Source: an uncultured Prevotellaceae bacterium
Lineage (GTDB): Bacteria; Bacteroidota; Bacteroidia; Bacteroidales; Bacteroidaceae
Reading direction: 5' to 3'
DNA: 64,000 bases
Assembly: GCA_900320045.1 (NCBI GenBank)
Contig: ONQT01000001.1
Span: forward strand, 61,527 to 125,526
Both the position numbers and the translations under genes were made by a program. A model generated the notes under the pieces. It saw nothing but the letters and a program-made list of their open reading frames with translations. It searched no databases and was not told the DNA's origin. Positions 34,080 through 44,296 of the stretch are shown here, piece after piece (positions within the stretch are counted from its first letter, which is position 1; every line of letters starts with the position of its first letter).

Positions 34080-35525
34080 TTACTCTTCCTCCTCGACCAT
34101 CTTTTTACCAAAGTCCTTCAACCAACGTCCCATCTTGCGAAGCGTACTATTCTCCTTACGGCGCTCAGCCTCTTCACGAGCCTTGGCCTCAGCTTCTTCA
34201 CGAGCTATGCGCTCCTCTTCTTCACGCTTGATACGGGCTTCCTCCTCTGCCTGACGCTTTTCTTCGGCAGTACGGATGACACCAGCAGGAATCTCTGTTG
34301 CCGTACGAGCACGACGTTGTTCGGCTTGTTCCATGGGAGTCTTCTGAGAGGCAAAGAGGTCGCCGTTAGGATCATACTCCTGACCAGCGCAATTGATGTC
34401 ACCTTTGGCTAACAGTCCCAGCACCGTGTTCATTTTTCCATCGTGAGCGTTCACCTCGCTGATGGTCGATGTAACGGTCTGTGTGACGAATTTTGCCAAA
34501 CGTATCTTGTCGATGTGGGTATAGTTCTGGAAAGCGGTTTCAATACCCTGCATGTTTGAGCCGCCACCTGTCAGGATGAGACCGCCAAGGAGTTTGTCGC
34601 AATAGTCCTCAGGAACCTGGCACCAAACGTTGGCAATAATTTCCTCCAGGCGGCCTTCGACAATCTCAATGAACTTGCGTGTCTCTACCTGACGCTCCTG
34701 GTCGATAGAGTACTTCATGTTATTGTCGATATCGCCATTCTCGGTGTATGCAGAGGCGTATTTAAGCTTCATCTTCTCAGCATCCTGCTCTTCCATCTGT
34801 AGGGAGGCAATATCCTTCGTGATGTTGTTGCTGCCCAAAGGAATCACAGCCAGATGACGCAGGATATTCTTGGAATAGACGCTTACCGTTGTCGTGTCAG
34901 CACCGAGATCTACTAAAGCACAGCCGGAACGCTTCTCAGCCTCTGTCAGCACGCTGTCTGCCAGTGCCAAAGGTGCCAAGTAGAGCTCGGCAATATTGAT
35001 GCCTGCCGTTTCAAAGCACTTGTTAAGGTTCTTGTAGAAAGCCTTACGCTGAAGAATGTTCAGGAAGTTGCCTTCGATACGTGAACACTGAATGCCTACC
35101 GGATCTAACTGATACTGGGAATCAACCTTGTACTCCTGAACAGCAGCATCCAGTATCTCCTGGTCAGGGTACATCACGTTACGGTTTGCATCCATCAGTT
35201 CGACTATCATATCCTGTGTCACCAGCGTATCAGCAGGCAGGTCTTTAGCAATCACATTGCGAATAGAGCGAATAGACTGACCACCTACTCCAACGTATAC
35301 TTGAGTGATGGTCGTCTTGAGCTGTTTCTCCAGCTTGTTAATAATGCTGGTCAGGCATTGGGCAGTCTTGTCAATGTTGTAGACCACGCCTTTGCGAATA
35401 CACGTCGAAGAGTCCTCCTTGACACAAGCCAGCACCTGAATGCTGCCGTCAAGGTTCTTTCGTCCGGCAATACCGGTCATCTTTGATGAACCCAGTTCGA
35501 TAGCTACAATGAAATCCTTTGGCAT
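34080..35525 (-). CDS. ftsA: Cell division protein FtsA
   Basis: 481 residues, an actin-like ATPase. The N-terminus, VAIELGSSKMTGIAG, is the phosphate-1 loop. An SHS2 insertion follows, and LVDLGADTTTVSVYSKN and ILTGGGSNMQGIE are the later nucleotide-binding motifs. A charged Glu/Arg/Ala-rich coiled stretch (~415-460) precedes the membrane-targeting end RWLKDFGKKMVEEEE. It tethers FtsZ filaments to the membrane. Longer than E. coli FtsA (420) because of the coiled tail. Confidence 0.96.
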   Translation of the reverse strand: MPKDFIVAIELGSSKMTGIAGRKNLDGSIQVLACVKEDSSTCIRKGVVYNIDKTAQCLTSIINKLEKQLKTTITQVYVGVGGQSIRSIRNVIAKDLPADTLVTQDMIVELMDANRNVMYPDQEILDAAVQEYKVDSQYQLDPVGIQCSRIEGNFLNILQRKAFYKNLNKCFETAGINIAELYLAPLALADSVLTEAEKRSGCALVDLGADTTTVSVYSKNILRHLAVIPLGSNNITKDIASLQMEEQDAEKMKLKYASAYTENGDIDNNMKYSIDQERQVETRKFIEIVEGRLEEIIANVWCQVPEDYCDKLLGGLILTGGGSNMQGIETAFQNYTHIDKIRLAKFVTQTVTSTISEVNAHDGKMNTVLGLLAKGDINCAGQEYDPNGDLFASQKTPMEQAEQRRARTATEIPAGVIRTAEEKRQAEEEARIKREEEERIAREEAEAKAREEAERRKENSTLRKMGRWLKDFGKKMVEEEE

Positions 35526-35550
35526 AATATTACTTGACTATTTAACGATT

Positions 35551-36306
35551 TTACATTTCTCTGTGATTACGCTTCTTACATATAATCTGGTTGTCAAACT
35601 CCACATTGATATAGGAGTACTTGTTCCAACCAGCCTTTGAGAGTCCGTACTTGTAGAATTTCTCCAATCGGGCCAACTTGTGTTCCAAATGGTCGGGTCT
35701 GCCCAAATAAACGACGTGCTCACCCACTCTCGGCACCATTTCTATCGTACCGTCGGACAACACGTTGATCTGCTCCACCTGATTACCCCATAACGGCTGC
35801 TGCGCAAGATAGCGACCGATGCCTGTCAGCACCTTCTGAGCATACTTCCGCTGAATATTTCCTGTGGCAATAACCAAATCACTGGTAAAGTTGACATTAG
35901 GCATCACGTTACCGTCAGCATCCACATAGTAGTCTTCGCCATTATCGGCCTTGACACGAATAACAGGCAGACGCTGTGCGATGGTGATATGCACCCGACC
36001 CGTCTGTGTCTTAAAGCATTGTGCTGTCTGCACAAAGGGATTCTTGGTAAGTGTTTCCTCTATCTTACGCACATCGACCGCACTGAGGTTATCACCCAGC
36101 GGATAGAGATGAGCACGCACCAATTGCGTTTTCACCTCGTCGACATTCAGGAAACCCTTGACAGCACCATCCTCGATATGGATGTTCACCTCCGTGCAGA
36201 CCTCCTGACTCTCGTCGGGATGGTTGAACGCCGTAACAGCCAGCAGAAGGTAAACAGCCAATGCGCAGTCGGCCAGAATGATTGCAGTCTTCTTCCAAAT
36301 CACCAT
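35551..36306 (-). CDS. ftsQ: Cell division protein FtsQ/DivIB-like
   Basis: 251 residues: a short cytoplasmic tail, one membrane helix (~7-24) and a periplasmic part with a POTRA-like region (VNIHIEDGAVKGFLNVDEV ... KTQTGRVHITIAQRLPVIRV). Conservation is low, as usual for FtsQ, but the location between murC and ftsA settles the call. It links early and late division proteins. Confidence 0.92.
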   Translation of the reverse strand: MVIWKKTAIILADCALAVYLLLAVTAFNHPDESQEVCTEVNIHIEDGAVKGFLNVDEVKTQLVRAHLYPLGDNLSAVDVRKIEETLTKNPFVQTAQCFKTQTGRVHITIAQRLPVIRVKADNGEDYYVDADGNVMPNVNFTSDLVIATGNIQRKYAQKVLTGIGRYLAQQPLWGNQVEQINVLSDGTIEMVPRVGEHVVYLGRPDHLEHKLARLEKFYKYGLSKAGWNKYSYINVEFDNQIICKKRNHREM

Positions 36307-36351
36307 GCTATTCCTTGTGTCAATTATATTGTTTTCTTATTTTTTTATCCG

Positions 36352-37725
36352 TTATTTCCGGTTTAGGATATTGGCAATCTGAGGTACTTGATTGTCCAAA
36401 TCGCCAGCTCCCAATACGATAAGTACGTCGAAGGAGTGATCCTTGACAAACTGAAGGACATCGTCCTTGTTAATCATATACTTCTCCACGCCTGGACGTA
36501 ACCGGTCGTATATCAGCTTTGAAGTTACACCCTCAATGGGTTGTTCACGAGCCGGATATATCTCGGTCAGCACCACCTCATCCAACAGACTCAGAGCATC
36601 GGCAAAGTCTGGATAGAAGTCACGGGTACGAGTATAGAGGTGCGGCTGGAAAATGGCCGTTATCTTGCGGTCGCGGTACAGTTCGCGGATACTACGTGCA
36701 CTCTGATATATCTCCTTGGGATGGTGGGCGTAGTCGCTCAAGAAAACGAGACGGTCTGTCTTAATCTTGAAGTCAAAGCGGCGCTCCACACCACTGTAGG
36801 TCATCATACCTATTCGCAGTTCCTCTGCCGTACATCCTGCCAACTGTGCCAAAGCCATCGCAGCAATACCATTCTCTATGTTAATAGGTACGGGCTGACC
36901 CAGTTCGATGTTCTTCACCGACTCAATGGGAGAGATAAAGTCAAAGGTAATCTCACCATTCTCAATGCGGATATTCTCTGCATGGAAGTCACCCTCTGTC
37001 AAGGCGTAGTCATAGCGGCGCACACCTGCAGGCAACGACTCCTTCATCTCCAATCCGCGGTGAATAACCAAAGCACCATCAGGCTGAATCAGTTCAGTAT
37101 AGTGGCGGAAGCTCTCCAGATAGGCTTCTTTAGTACCATAAATGTCCAGATGGTCCGGATCTGTTGAGGTAATAGCTGTCATATAAGGCGACAGCCAATG
37201 GAACGAGCGGTCGAACTCGTCAGCCTCAATGACGACATAGTCACTATCGGAAAGAATATAATTCGTTCCATAGTTCTTGGAGATGCCTCCCAGGAAAGCA
37301 TTACAGTCCAAATGGCTCTGGTGCATGATGTGGGCACACATCGTGCTGGTAGTCGTCTTGCCATGAGTGCCGGCCACACAAAGTCCTTTATGCTGACGTG
37401 TCAGCGTTCCTAAAACCTGCGCACGCTTCTGTATTTCAAACCCCTGCTGGCGGAAATACTGCAATTCCTGATGTTCGGCAGGAATAGCGGGGGTATAGAT
37501 GACAAGGCAGGTCTGAGGCTGGCGACAAGCATGAGGAATCTCATCGACATTCTCATCGTAGTGAATGAGCATACCTTCCTTCTCCAACTGACGGGTCAGC
37601 GTGCTTGGGGTCTTGTCGTATCCAGCCACGACGAGACCTTTCTTGAGAAAGTAGCGGGCTATGGCACTCATGCCGATACCACCTGCTCCTACGAAATAAA
37701 CGGACTTAATATCTTTTATATTCAT
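36352..37725 (-). CDS. murC: UDP-N-acetylmuramate--L-alanine ligase
   Basis: 457 residues. It adds L-Ala to UDP-MurNAc. An N-terminal Rossmann motif (YFVGAGGIGMSAIARYF), the ATP loop GTHGKTTTST, VIEADEFDRSF and the C-terminal SDYAHHPKEI are present. The start overlaps the murG stop by 4 nt. Confidence 0.97.
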   Translation of the reverse strand: MNIKDIKSVYFVGAGGIGMSAIARYFLKKGLVVAGYDKTPSTLTRQLEKEGMLIHYDENVDEIPHACRQPQTCLVIYTPAIPAEHQELQYFRQQGFEIQKRAQVLGTLTRQHKGLCVAGTHGKTTTSTMCAHIMHQSHLDCNAFLGGISKNYGTNYILSDSDYVVIEADEFDRSFHWLSPYMTAITSTDPDHLDIYGTKEAYLESFRHYTELIQPDGALVIHRGLEMKESLPAGVRRYDYALTEGDFHAENIRIENGEITFDFISPIESVKNIELGQPVPINIENGIAAMALAQLAGCTAEELRIGMMTYSGVERRFDFKIKTDRLVFLSDYAHHPKEIYQSARSIRELYRDRKITAIFQPHLYTRTRDFYPDFADALSLLDEVVLTEIYPAREQPIEGVTSKLIYDRLRPGVEKYMINKDDVLQFVKDHSFDVLIVLGAGDLDNQVPQIANILNRK

Positions 37726-38834
37726 TGTTCTGCTAACTTGATTACTTCTTGGGCTATGATTTTGGCGGAGTCAGGCAGCGCCATCTTTAGAATATTTTCA
37801 TGCAGGCTCTTCAGCTTTGCATCATCGTCTACTGTCTTGATAGCCAAAGGAAGCAACTGCTGGGTAGCCTCAGCATCCTTGACACAAAGGGCTGCATCTT
37901 TCTTCACCAAAGCCATCGCATTCTTGGTCTGATGGTCTTCGGCAACATTAGGCGACGGAACGAGAATTACAGGCTTGCCCAGGAGACAGAACTCGCTGAT
38001 GGAACCTGCTCCAGCTCGACTGATCACCAGGTCGGCAGCCCGATAAGCAGCAGCCATATCACTGATAAAGTCGGTTACCTTGAGGTTGTCAGGACATACA
38101 GCCTTTTCAAGCTGCTTGGCGATAGCATCGCTATAGTACTTGCCTGTCTGCCAGATAAACTGCACCTGGCTGACACGTATCTCATCCAGATGCTGCAGCA
38201 CACTTTCGTTGATGGTACGCGCTCCTAAGCTTCCTCCCACCAGGAGTATGGTCTTTTTCTTGGGGTCTAAGCCAAACGAACGGATAGCCTCTTCACGAGT
38301 AATGGTGCTTTCCAGCAACTGCTGGCGAACAGGATTACCCGTCAACATAATCTTGTCGGCAGGGAAGAAGCGTTCCATACCCTCATAGGCTACACAAATC
38401 TTGGCTGCCTTTCTAGCCAACGTCTTGTTAGCCAGTCCGGCATAACTGTTCTGCTCCTGCAACAGCGTGGGAATGCCCAAACTATTGGCGGCACCCAAAG
38501 CAGCACTGCTGGCATAACCGCCCACACCTACAGCCACTTGAGGCTGGAACTGACGCAGCAGCTGCTTGGCCATCATTTTGCTCTTCAGGTAATCTAAAGC
38601 CACGCCTATGTTACCCAACTTCCACAGGGGACGGAGAAAGCCACGGATTGGCAGTCCTTTAATATCATAGCCAGCAGCAGGAACGCGTTGCATCTCCATG
38701 CGTCCTAATGCACCTACAAACAATATCTTGGCATCAGGGCGCAGGGTCTTAACAGCATTCGCTATGGACACAGCGGGGAAGATGTGCCCTCCCGTGCCAC
38801 CGCCACTGATAATCACTCTCAATTCCTTACTCAT
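37722..38834 (-). CDS. murG: Undecaprenyl-PP-MurNAc-pentapeptide GlcNAc transferase
   Basis: 370 residues. The GT28 signature GGGTGGHIFPA starts at residue 11. LLVGGSLGARTINE and SRAGAGSISEFCLLGKPVI form the UDP-GlcNAc site. It converts lipid I to lipid II on the inner face of the membrane. It lies between ftsW and murC in the dcw order. Confidence 0.97.
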   Translation of the reverse strand: MSKELRVIISGGGTGGHIFPAVSIANAVKTLRPDAKILFVGALGRMEMQRVPAAGYDIKGLPIRGFLRPLWKLGNIGVALDYLKSKMMAKQLLRQFQPQVAVGVGGYASSAALGAANSLGIPTLLQEQNSYAGLANKTLARKAAKICVAYEGMERFFPADKIMLTGNPVRQQLLESTITREEAIRSFGLDPKKKTILLVGGSLGARTINESVLQHLDEIRVSQVQFIWQTGKYYSDAIAKQLEKAVCPDNLKVTDFISDMAAAYRAADLVISRAGAGSISEFCLLGKPVILVPSPNVAEDHQTKNAMALVKKDAALCVKDAEATQQLLPLAIKTVDDDAKLKSLHENILKMALPDSAKIIAQEVIKLAEQ

Positions 38835-38891
38835 ATATCCGTTTTATATAGTATTTTGCAAAGGTAAGCATTTTTATTGGAACTCAAGCCA

Positions 38892-40136
38892 TTAAAGCTC
38901 ATTTTCTTTTTCTTTCTTTATTTTTGCCGAACGACTGACGCTCAGAATAGCACCTATATAGGCACAATTGATGATGGTCGAAGTACCGCCTTTCGAAATC
39001 AACGGCAACGGCTGTCCTGTCACGGGAGCCAGGCCTACGGCAACCATCATGTTGAACGTTGCCTGAATGACCAAGAGCAGTCCCAGGCCCATTGCCAGGA
39101 AGGCGGGGAAATTATTCTCACACCGGCTGGCAATACGGGCACAACGATAGAGCAGGACAATATACAGGAAAGCCACAAAGGCTGCACCCAGCAGTCCTAA
39201 CTCCTCAATGATAATGGCATAAATGAAGTCCGAGAAGGCCTGAGCCAGGAAGTCACGCTCTACGGACTGTCCGGGACCCTTGCCAACGATGCCGCTTGAT
39301 ACGATGGCAATGTTGGCATGCGCCACCTGTGCATCCTTGTCCAGATCGTATTCCTGAGGCGACGGGGCATCTTTACCGAACTTCAGGATACGGCTCTTCC
39401 ATGTGTCGGCACGGTGTAGCATCTTCTCCACCCCACTCTTCTTTTTCTTCGGCATATTGACTTGCTCGGTCTTCGTGAGCTGTGGCTCTTCGTCACTGGT
39501 ATCGTGACCTACCAACATCACCATGGATACCGCAAAGACACCCATCAAGGCAATAACACCCACCAATTTGCCTAACTGTCGCAGAGGCACCAGCCCAATG
39601 AACATCATCAAGACGACAACAGCAAACAGTAACGCTGCCGTTGACAGGTTCTCCACGCCAATCATGGCACAAGCAGGAATGGTAACCCATAATATCCACT
39701 TGAATGCCTTTCGGTCAGCTCCGTTGTCGCGTTGCATCGCCGCCAATATTTGAGCAACAGCCAGCACAATAGTCCCTTTAGCTATTTCCGATGGCTGTAT
39801 GGTGAACGGACCCAGCCGAATCCAGCGCGAAGCGTCATTGGTACTCTCGCCACCACCAAACATGACAATAAGCAGCATCAGGCCCGTTACTAACATCAAG
39901 AACGGAGTCAGCAACTTGAAATAGCGACATGGAATGTTGAGCGTCAGGATGGCGACAACAACACCCATGAATATGGTGAAGGCATGATAGGCAATAGGAC
40001 CGACATAGTTATGACTCTTGTATGTCAGACCGCTGGAAGCCGAAAAAACCTCCACAATACTGACCATACAGAGGAAGAAGAACACCATCCAGATGACCTT
40101 GTCGCCCTTGAATATATTGCCTATTTTCTTATTCAT
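38892..40136 (-). CDS. ftsW: SEDS-family peptidoglycan polymerase FtsW
   Basis: 414 residues with about ten membrane helices. GPGQSVERDFLAQAFSDFIYA and the C-terminal PVTGQPLPLISKGGTS are SEDS signatures. It acts as the division glycosyltransferase with FtsI. A charged loop (~210-245; KKKKSGVEKMLHRADTWKSR) on a connecting segment makes it somewhat longer than E. coli core helices require. Confidence 0.96.
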   Translation of the reverse strand: MNKKIGNIFKGDKVIWMVFFFLCMVSIVEVFSASSGLTYKSHNYVGPIAYHAFTIFMGVVVAILTLNIPCRYFKLLTPFLMLVTGLMLLIVMFGGGESTNDASRWIRLGPFTIQPSEIAKGTIVLAVAQILAAMQRDNGADRKAFKWILWVTIPACAMIGVENLSTAALLFAVVVLMMFIGLVPLRQLGKLVGVIALMGVFAVSMVMLVGHDTSDEEPQLTKTEQVNMPKKKKSGVEKMLHRADTWKSRILKFGKDAPSPQEYDLDKDAQVAHANIAIVSSGIVGKGPGQSVERDFLAQAFSDFIYAIIIEELGLLGAAFVAFLYIVLLYRCARIASRCENNFPAFLAMGLGLLLVIQATFNMMVAVGLAPVTGQPLPLISKGGTSTIINCAYIGAILSVSRSAKIKKEKENEL

Positions 40137-40166
40137 TGATTCTTTTCTTTTTCGTAATAACGTCCT

Positions 40167-41498
40167 TTACAGGTTTCGTACCAACTCCTTGAACTGCTCA
40201 CCGCGATCTTCCATGTTCTTGAAAAGGTCGAACGAAGCACAACAAGGTGATAGCAGTACGGTCATACCCGGCTCTGCCAGTTCATAACAGGCTTCAACGC
40301 ACTCTTTCATGGAATGGGTATCACGGACGGGAATGCCCAGGCTATCGAAGTTGTCATGCAATTTCTGATTGTCGGCACCGAGATACACCAGTCCGGCGCA
40401 CTTTTCCTTGACCAACGGCTTGATGGGGTCGTAGTCGTTTCCTTTGTCCTTACCGCCAATAATAAGGATTGTCTTGGTCTTCATGGCTTCCAGTGCATAC
40501 CAGCAGGCATCGACATTAGTGGCTTTCGAGTCATTGATGTACTGCACACCACGAACACTGCATACCTTCTCTAAACGATGCTCCACACCAGGGAAGTCGC
40601 TGAGTGACTTGCGTATGACCTCTTTCTTGATACCAGCTATATTGGTGGCAATACCGGCTGCCAATGAATTGTAAATGTTATGCTTACCAGTCAGACTCAG
40701 AGACTCCTGCTCCATATTGAAAGGCGTAGGCTGTTCAATAGTGTACTGACCTTCCTCAATATAACCGATAGATCCTTTCTCTTTCAGTTCGGAGAAGGGA
40801 TATTGTATGGCCTTGATATCATATTTCTCCAACTCACGCTTGATGATGGGGTCGTCATTCCAGTAGATAAAGGCATCCTTCTGTGTCTGATTCTGGACAA
40901 TGCGCATCTTAGCATCGACATAGTTCTGCATCTTGAAGTCGTACCGATCCAGATGATCGGGAGTGATATTCAACAGAATAGCAATGTCGGCACGGAAATC
41001 ATACATATTGTCCAACTGGAAGGAAGACAACTCAATAACATAGTAAGCATGAGGGTCTTCTGCTACCTGCAGAGCCAGTGAGTTACCGATATTTCCTGCC
41101 AGTCCGACATCATAGCCTGCCTCTTTGAAGATGTGGTAGATGAGCGAGGTGGTCGTAGTTTTTCCGTTCGAACCCGTGATGCACACCATCTTCGATGTGG
41201 TGTAACGACCTGCAAATTCTATCTCACTGATGATATGAATGCCACGCTCCTTGACCTTGACAATCATGGGAGCCGTATCGGGAATACCGGGACTCTTGAT
41301 AATCTCGTCAGCATCCAGAATCCTGTCTTCAGTGTGGTGGCCTTCCTCCCACTCAATGTGGTGGTCGTCCATCAACTTCTTGTATTTGTCGGCAATCTTG
41401 GACATATCGCTGACGAACACCTCGAAGCCCTGCTTCTTGGCCAACACAGCGGCTCCAGCACCGCTCTCTCCTGCTCCTAAAATGGCTATCTTACTCAT
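40167..41498 (-). CDS. murD: UDP-N-acetylmuramoylalanine--D-glutamate ligase
   Basis: 443 residues. ITGSNGKTTTT (107-117) is the ATP loop; YVIELSSFQLD, NDSKATN and SPCCASFDLFKN are MurD-type motifs. It adds D-Glu to UDP-MurNAc-L-Ala. The start overlaps the mraY stop by 4 nt. Confidence 0.97.
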   Translation of the reverse strand: MSKIAILGAGESGAGAAVLAKKQGFEVFVSDMSKIADKYKKLMDDHHIEWEEGHHTEDRILDADEIIKSPGIPDTAPMIVKVKERGIHIISEIEFAGRYTTSKMVCITGSNGKTTTTSLIYHIFKEAGYDVGLAGNIGNSLALQVAEDPHAYYVIELSSFQLDNMYDFRADIAILLNITPDHLDRYDFKMQNYVDAKMRIVQNQTQKDAFIYWNDDPIIKRELEKYDIKAIQYPFSELKEKGSIGYIEEGQYTIEQPTPFNMEQESLSLTGKHNIYNSLAAGIATNIAGIKKEVIRKSLSDFPGVEHRLEKVCSVRGVQYINDSKATNVDACWYALEAMKTKTILIIGGKDKGNDYDPIKPLVKEKCAGLVYLGADNQKLHDNFDSLGIPVRDTHSMKECVEACYELAEPGMTVLLSPCCASFDLFKNMEDRGEQFKELVRNL

Positions 41499-42766
41499 CG
41501 TACTTTCAGTGTTATAATCGTTAATGCTGCTAATATGATTGTGGTAATCCAGAAACGGATGGTTATTTTTGACTCATGGAACGGACGGTGCGGCCAGCTC
41601 TTCAGAATGTAGCTACTGGTCTGGTCCAGCTGTGAGTCCAACTTGCGGAAAGTATCATGAATGGGTGTTGCACGGAACACGCGCACTCGCTTTCCCTTTT
41701 TCTTCTGTATCTTAAACCACTGGGTCTGGATGATAACACTCAGACTCTCTATGAAAAAGATGCCACACAGAATGGGGAGCATCAGCTCTTTGTGGATGAT
41801 GACGGCACAGACACCGATAATACCGCCAATGGTCAAGGAACCTGTATCACCCATGAAGACCTGTGCCGGATAGGCATTATACCACAGGAAACCTATCATA
41901 GCCCCAATGAAGGCGCTGAGGAACACTACAAGTTCTTGAGAACCTGGGATGTACATGATATCAAAATAAGCTGCATAGACAATATGCGACGACACATAGG
42001 CGAAAATGAGCAACGCCACACCGATAATGGCCGAATTGCCGGCACACATACCATCCATACCATCGTTCAAATTGGCACCATTGGAGACTGCCGTCACCAC
42101 AATGATCGTCATAATCACAAAGAGAATCCAGCCTGCTGCGACCTTATACTCGCCTAAGAACGACATCACGTCTGAATAGTTCAGGTTGTGGTTCTTAATG
42201 AAAGGAATGGTGGTATGCAGCGACTTCACAGCCTCGGGATTATGTTTGATGACAACCTCCTGGTTCTGCTGGGTCTCGGAGACATTCTCACGGACTACCG
42301 CATCGGGACTGAGCCACAGGGTCAGACCCACGATAAAGCCGATAGACACCTGACCGACAATCTTATAAATCCCCTTCAGACCCTCCTTGTTCTTGCGGAA
42401 AATCTTGATGTAGTCGTCCATGAATCCCAAGAATCCAAGCCAAACGGTCGTGATAATCATCAGCACCAGGTAGATATTACGCATTCTGCCCAACAGCAGT
42501 ACAGGCACCAAGATGCTAACAATGATGATGATACCACCCATCGTCGGCACACCTTTCTTCTCAATGCCAAAGGGATCGATACTTGGATCGCGGGCCGTCT
42601 CTGCTATGTTGCGACGCTTCATCCATTTAATAAAGTATTCGCCAAACCATGCCGAGATAATCAGCGACAGGATGAGGGCCAATAGTGCACGGAACGAGAT
42701 GTATGACCAGATGTGCGCACCTGGTATGTCGAACTGTTCGAGGAATCGGAAAATATAATATAACAT
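41495..42766 (-). CDS. mraY: Phospho-MurNAc-pentapeptide transferase
   Basis: 423 residues with about ten membrane helices. MDDYIKI, NLNDGMDGMCAG and FMGDTGSL supply the catalytic aspartates. It forms lipid I from UDP-MurNAc-pentapeptide and undecaprenyl phosphate. It is some 60 residues longer than E. coli MraY owing to a polar insert at ~155-200 (SETQQNQEVVIKHNPEAV), which I recall as usual in Bacteroidota MraY. Confidence 0.97.
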   Translation of the reverse strand: MLYYIFRFLEQFDIPGAHIWSYISFRALLALILSLIISAWFGEYFIKWMKRRNIAETARDPSIDPFGIEKKGVPTMGGIIIIVSILVPVLLLGRMRNIYLVLMIITTVWLGFLGFMDDYIKIFRKNKEGLKGIYKIVGQVSIGFIVGLTLWLSPDAVVRENVSETQQNQEVVIKHNPEAVKSLHTTIPFIKNHNLNYSDVMSFLGEYKVAAGWILFVIMTIIVVTAVSNGANLNDGMDGMCAGNSAIIGVALLIFAYVSSHIVYAAYFDIMYIPGSQELVVFLSAFIGAMIGFLWYNAYPAQVFMGDTGSLTIGGIIGVCAVIIHKELMLPILCGIFFIESLSVIIQTQWFKIQKKKGKRVRVFRATPIHDTFRKLDSQLDQTSSYILKSWPHRPFHESKITIRFWITTIILAALTIITLKVR

Positions 42767-42800
42767 ATTCTTTATTTACAATTTGACTATTTACAATTTA
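42767..42800. repeat. AT-rich operon spacer, family 1
   Basis: The murE-mraY gap reads TTTACAATTTGACTATTTAC and AATTTACTATTTAG, matching the nqr operon spacers. Confidence 0.7.
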
Positions 42801-44279
42801 CTATTTAGCCACACCGAAGATTTCTCTCACAATCTCACGGTCGTCGAAGTGGTGCTTGACCCCCTTGATTTCCTGATAGTCCTCATGGCCCTTGCCTGCG
42901 ATCAGGATGACATCGCCAGCTTCTGCCATCATACAGGCCGTGCGGATGGCCTCCTTGCGGTCTACGATACTGACGACCTTCTTCATCTGCTTCTGGTCAA
43001 GGCCTGCCAGCATATCGTTGATGATGTCCTGAGGCTCCTCGAATCGGGGGTTGTCACTGGTGATGATGACACGATCGCTCTGCTTGACAGCTTCCTGAGC
43101 CATCAGCGGACGTTTGCCCTTGTCGCGATTACCACCGGCACCACAGACTGTGATGACTTTGCCATTCTTACCCTCCAGCACCTCATGAATGGCGTTGAGC
43201 ACATTCTCCAAGGCATCTGGAGTGTGAGCATAGTCCACAACGGCTGTCACTCCTTCTGCTGAACGGATGGGTTCCAGTCGACCAGCAACACTCTTCAGCG
43301 TACTGAGAATCAGAAGGATATCCTCCGGCTTCTTTCCTAACATCACGGCAGCACCATAGACGGCCAGCAAATTGGAGACGTTGAACTTGCCAATGAACTG
43401 TACACCGACTTCACGACCGTCAATCTCGAGGTACATCCCTTCAAAGTGACATTCGATGATACGGGCACGGAAGTCGGCCATCTGACGTACCGAATAGGTC
43501 TTTACCTTGGCCTTCGTATTCTGCACCATCACACTGCCGTTCTTGTCGTCGGCATTGGTAATGGCAAAGGCGTCCTTGCCCAGTCCGTCAAAAAACGCCT
43601 TTTTGGCATCACGATAGTTCTCGAAGGTCTTATGGTAGTCCAGATGGTCGCGTGTCAGGTTGGTAAACAGTCCTCCAGCAAAGGTCAGGCCACCGATGCG
43701 CTTCTGGGCAATGGCATGACTGCTACACTCCATGAAGGCGTATTCACAGCCGGCATCCACCATCTTGGCCAACAGTTTGTTGAGCTCAATAGGGTCTGGA
43801 GTAGTATGGTCAGCGGGAATAGCCTCGTCCTCGATATAGTTGCAGACCGTTGATAACAGACCACACTTATGACCAAACTTACGGAACATATTATATAATA
43901 AGGTGGCAATGGTGGTCTTGCCGTTGGTTCCGGTCACACCTACCAGTTTCAATCGGTGCGAAGGCTCGCCATAGAAAACGGTGGCCACCGGTCCTACAGC
44001 TTCTTCGGTAGAGGATACCTGCACATAGGTTACACCACTGCTCGTAGCGGTTTTCTCATCGACTCCATCTGGCAGGTCTTCGCACAGCACCGCTTTGGCT
44101 CCCAGCTCCAGTGCCTTGGGAATAAAACGATGCCCATCCGTCTGTGTGCCTTTGATAGCCACAAAGAGATGTCCATTCTCTACCTTGCGTGAGTCGATGT
44201 TCACGCCAGTGATATCAACCGCGTCATCACCGATAACAGCTATGGGTGTGACGTACTTCAGCAGTTCACTCAGTTTCAT
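42801..44279 (-). CDS. murE: UDP-MurNAc-L-Ala-D-Glu--meso-diaminopimelate ligase
   Basis: 492 residues. [15 protein letters not shown] is the ATP loop. [11 protein letters not shown] (around residue 408) carries the DNPR sequence that marks meso-diaminopimelate rather than lysine specificity. [12 protein letters not shown] and [10 protein letters not shown] are also conserved. It adds the third stem-peptide residue, so this organism should have DAP-type peptidoglycan. Confidence 0.97.
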   Translation of the reverse strand: MKLSELLKYVTPIAVIGDDAVDITGVNIDSRKVENGHLFVAIKGTQTDGHRFIPKALELGAKAVLCEDLPDGVDEKTATSSGVTYVQVSSTEEAVGPVATVFYGEPSHRLKLVGVTGTNGKTTIATLLYNMFRKFGHKCGLLSTVCNYIEDEAIPADHTTPDPIELNKLLAKMVDAGCEYAFMECSSHAIAQKRIGGLTFAGGLFTNLTRDHLDYHKTFENYRDAKKAFFDGLGKDAFAITNADDKNGSVMVQNTKAKVKTYSVRQMADFRARIIECHFEGMYLEIDGREVGVQFIGKFNVSNLLAVYGAAVMLGKKPEDILLILSTLKSVAGRLEPIRSAEGVTAVVDYAHTPDALENVLNAIHEVLEGKNGKVITVCGAGGNRDKGKRPLMAQEAVKQSDRVIITSDNPRFEEPQDIINDMLAGLDQKQMKKVVSIVDRKEAIRTACMMAEAGDVILIAGKGHEDYQEIKGVKHHFDDREIVREIFGVAK

Positions 44280-44296
44280 ATATATACCTTATTATA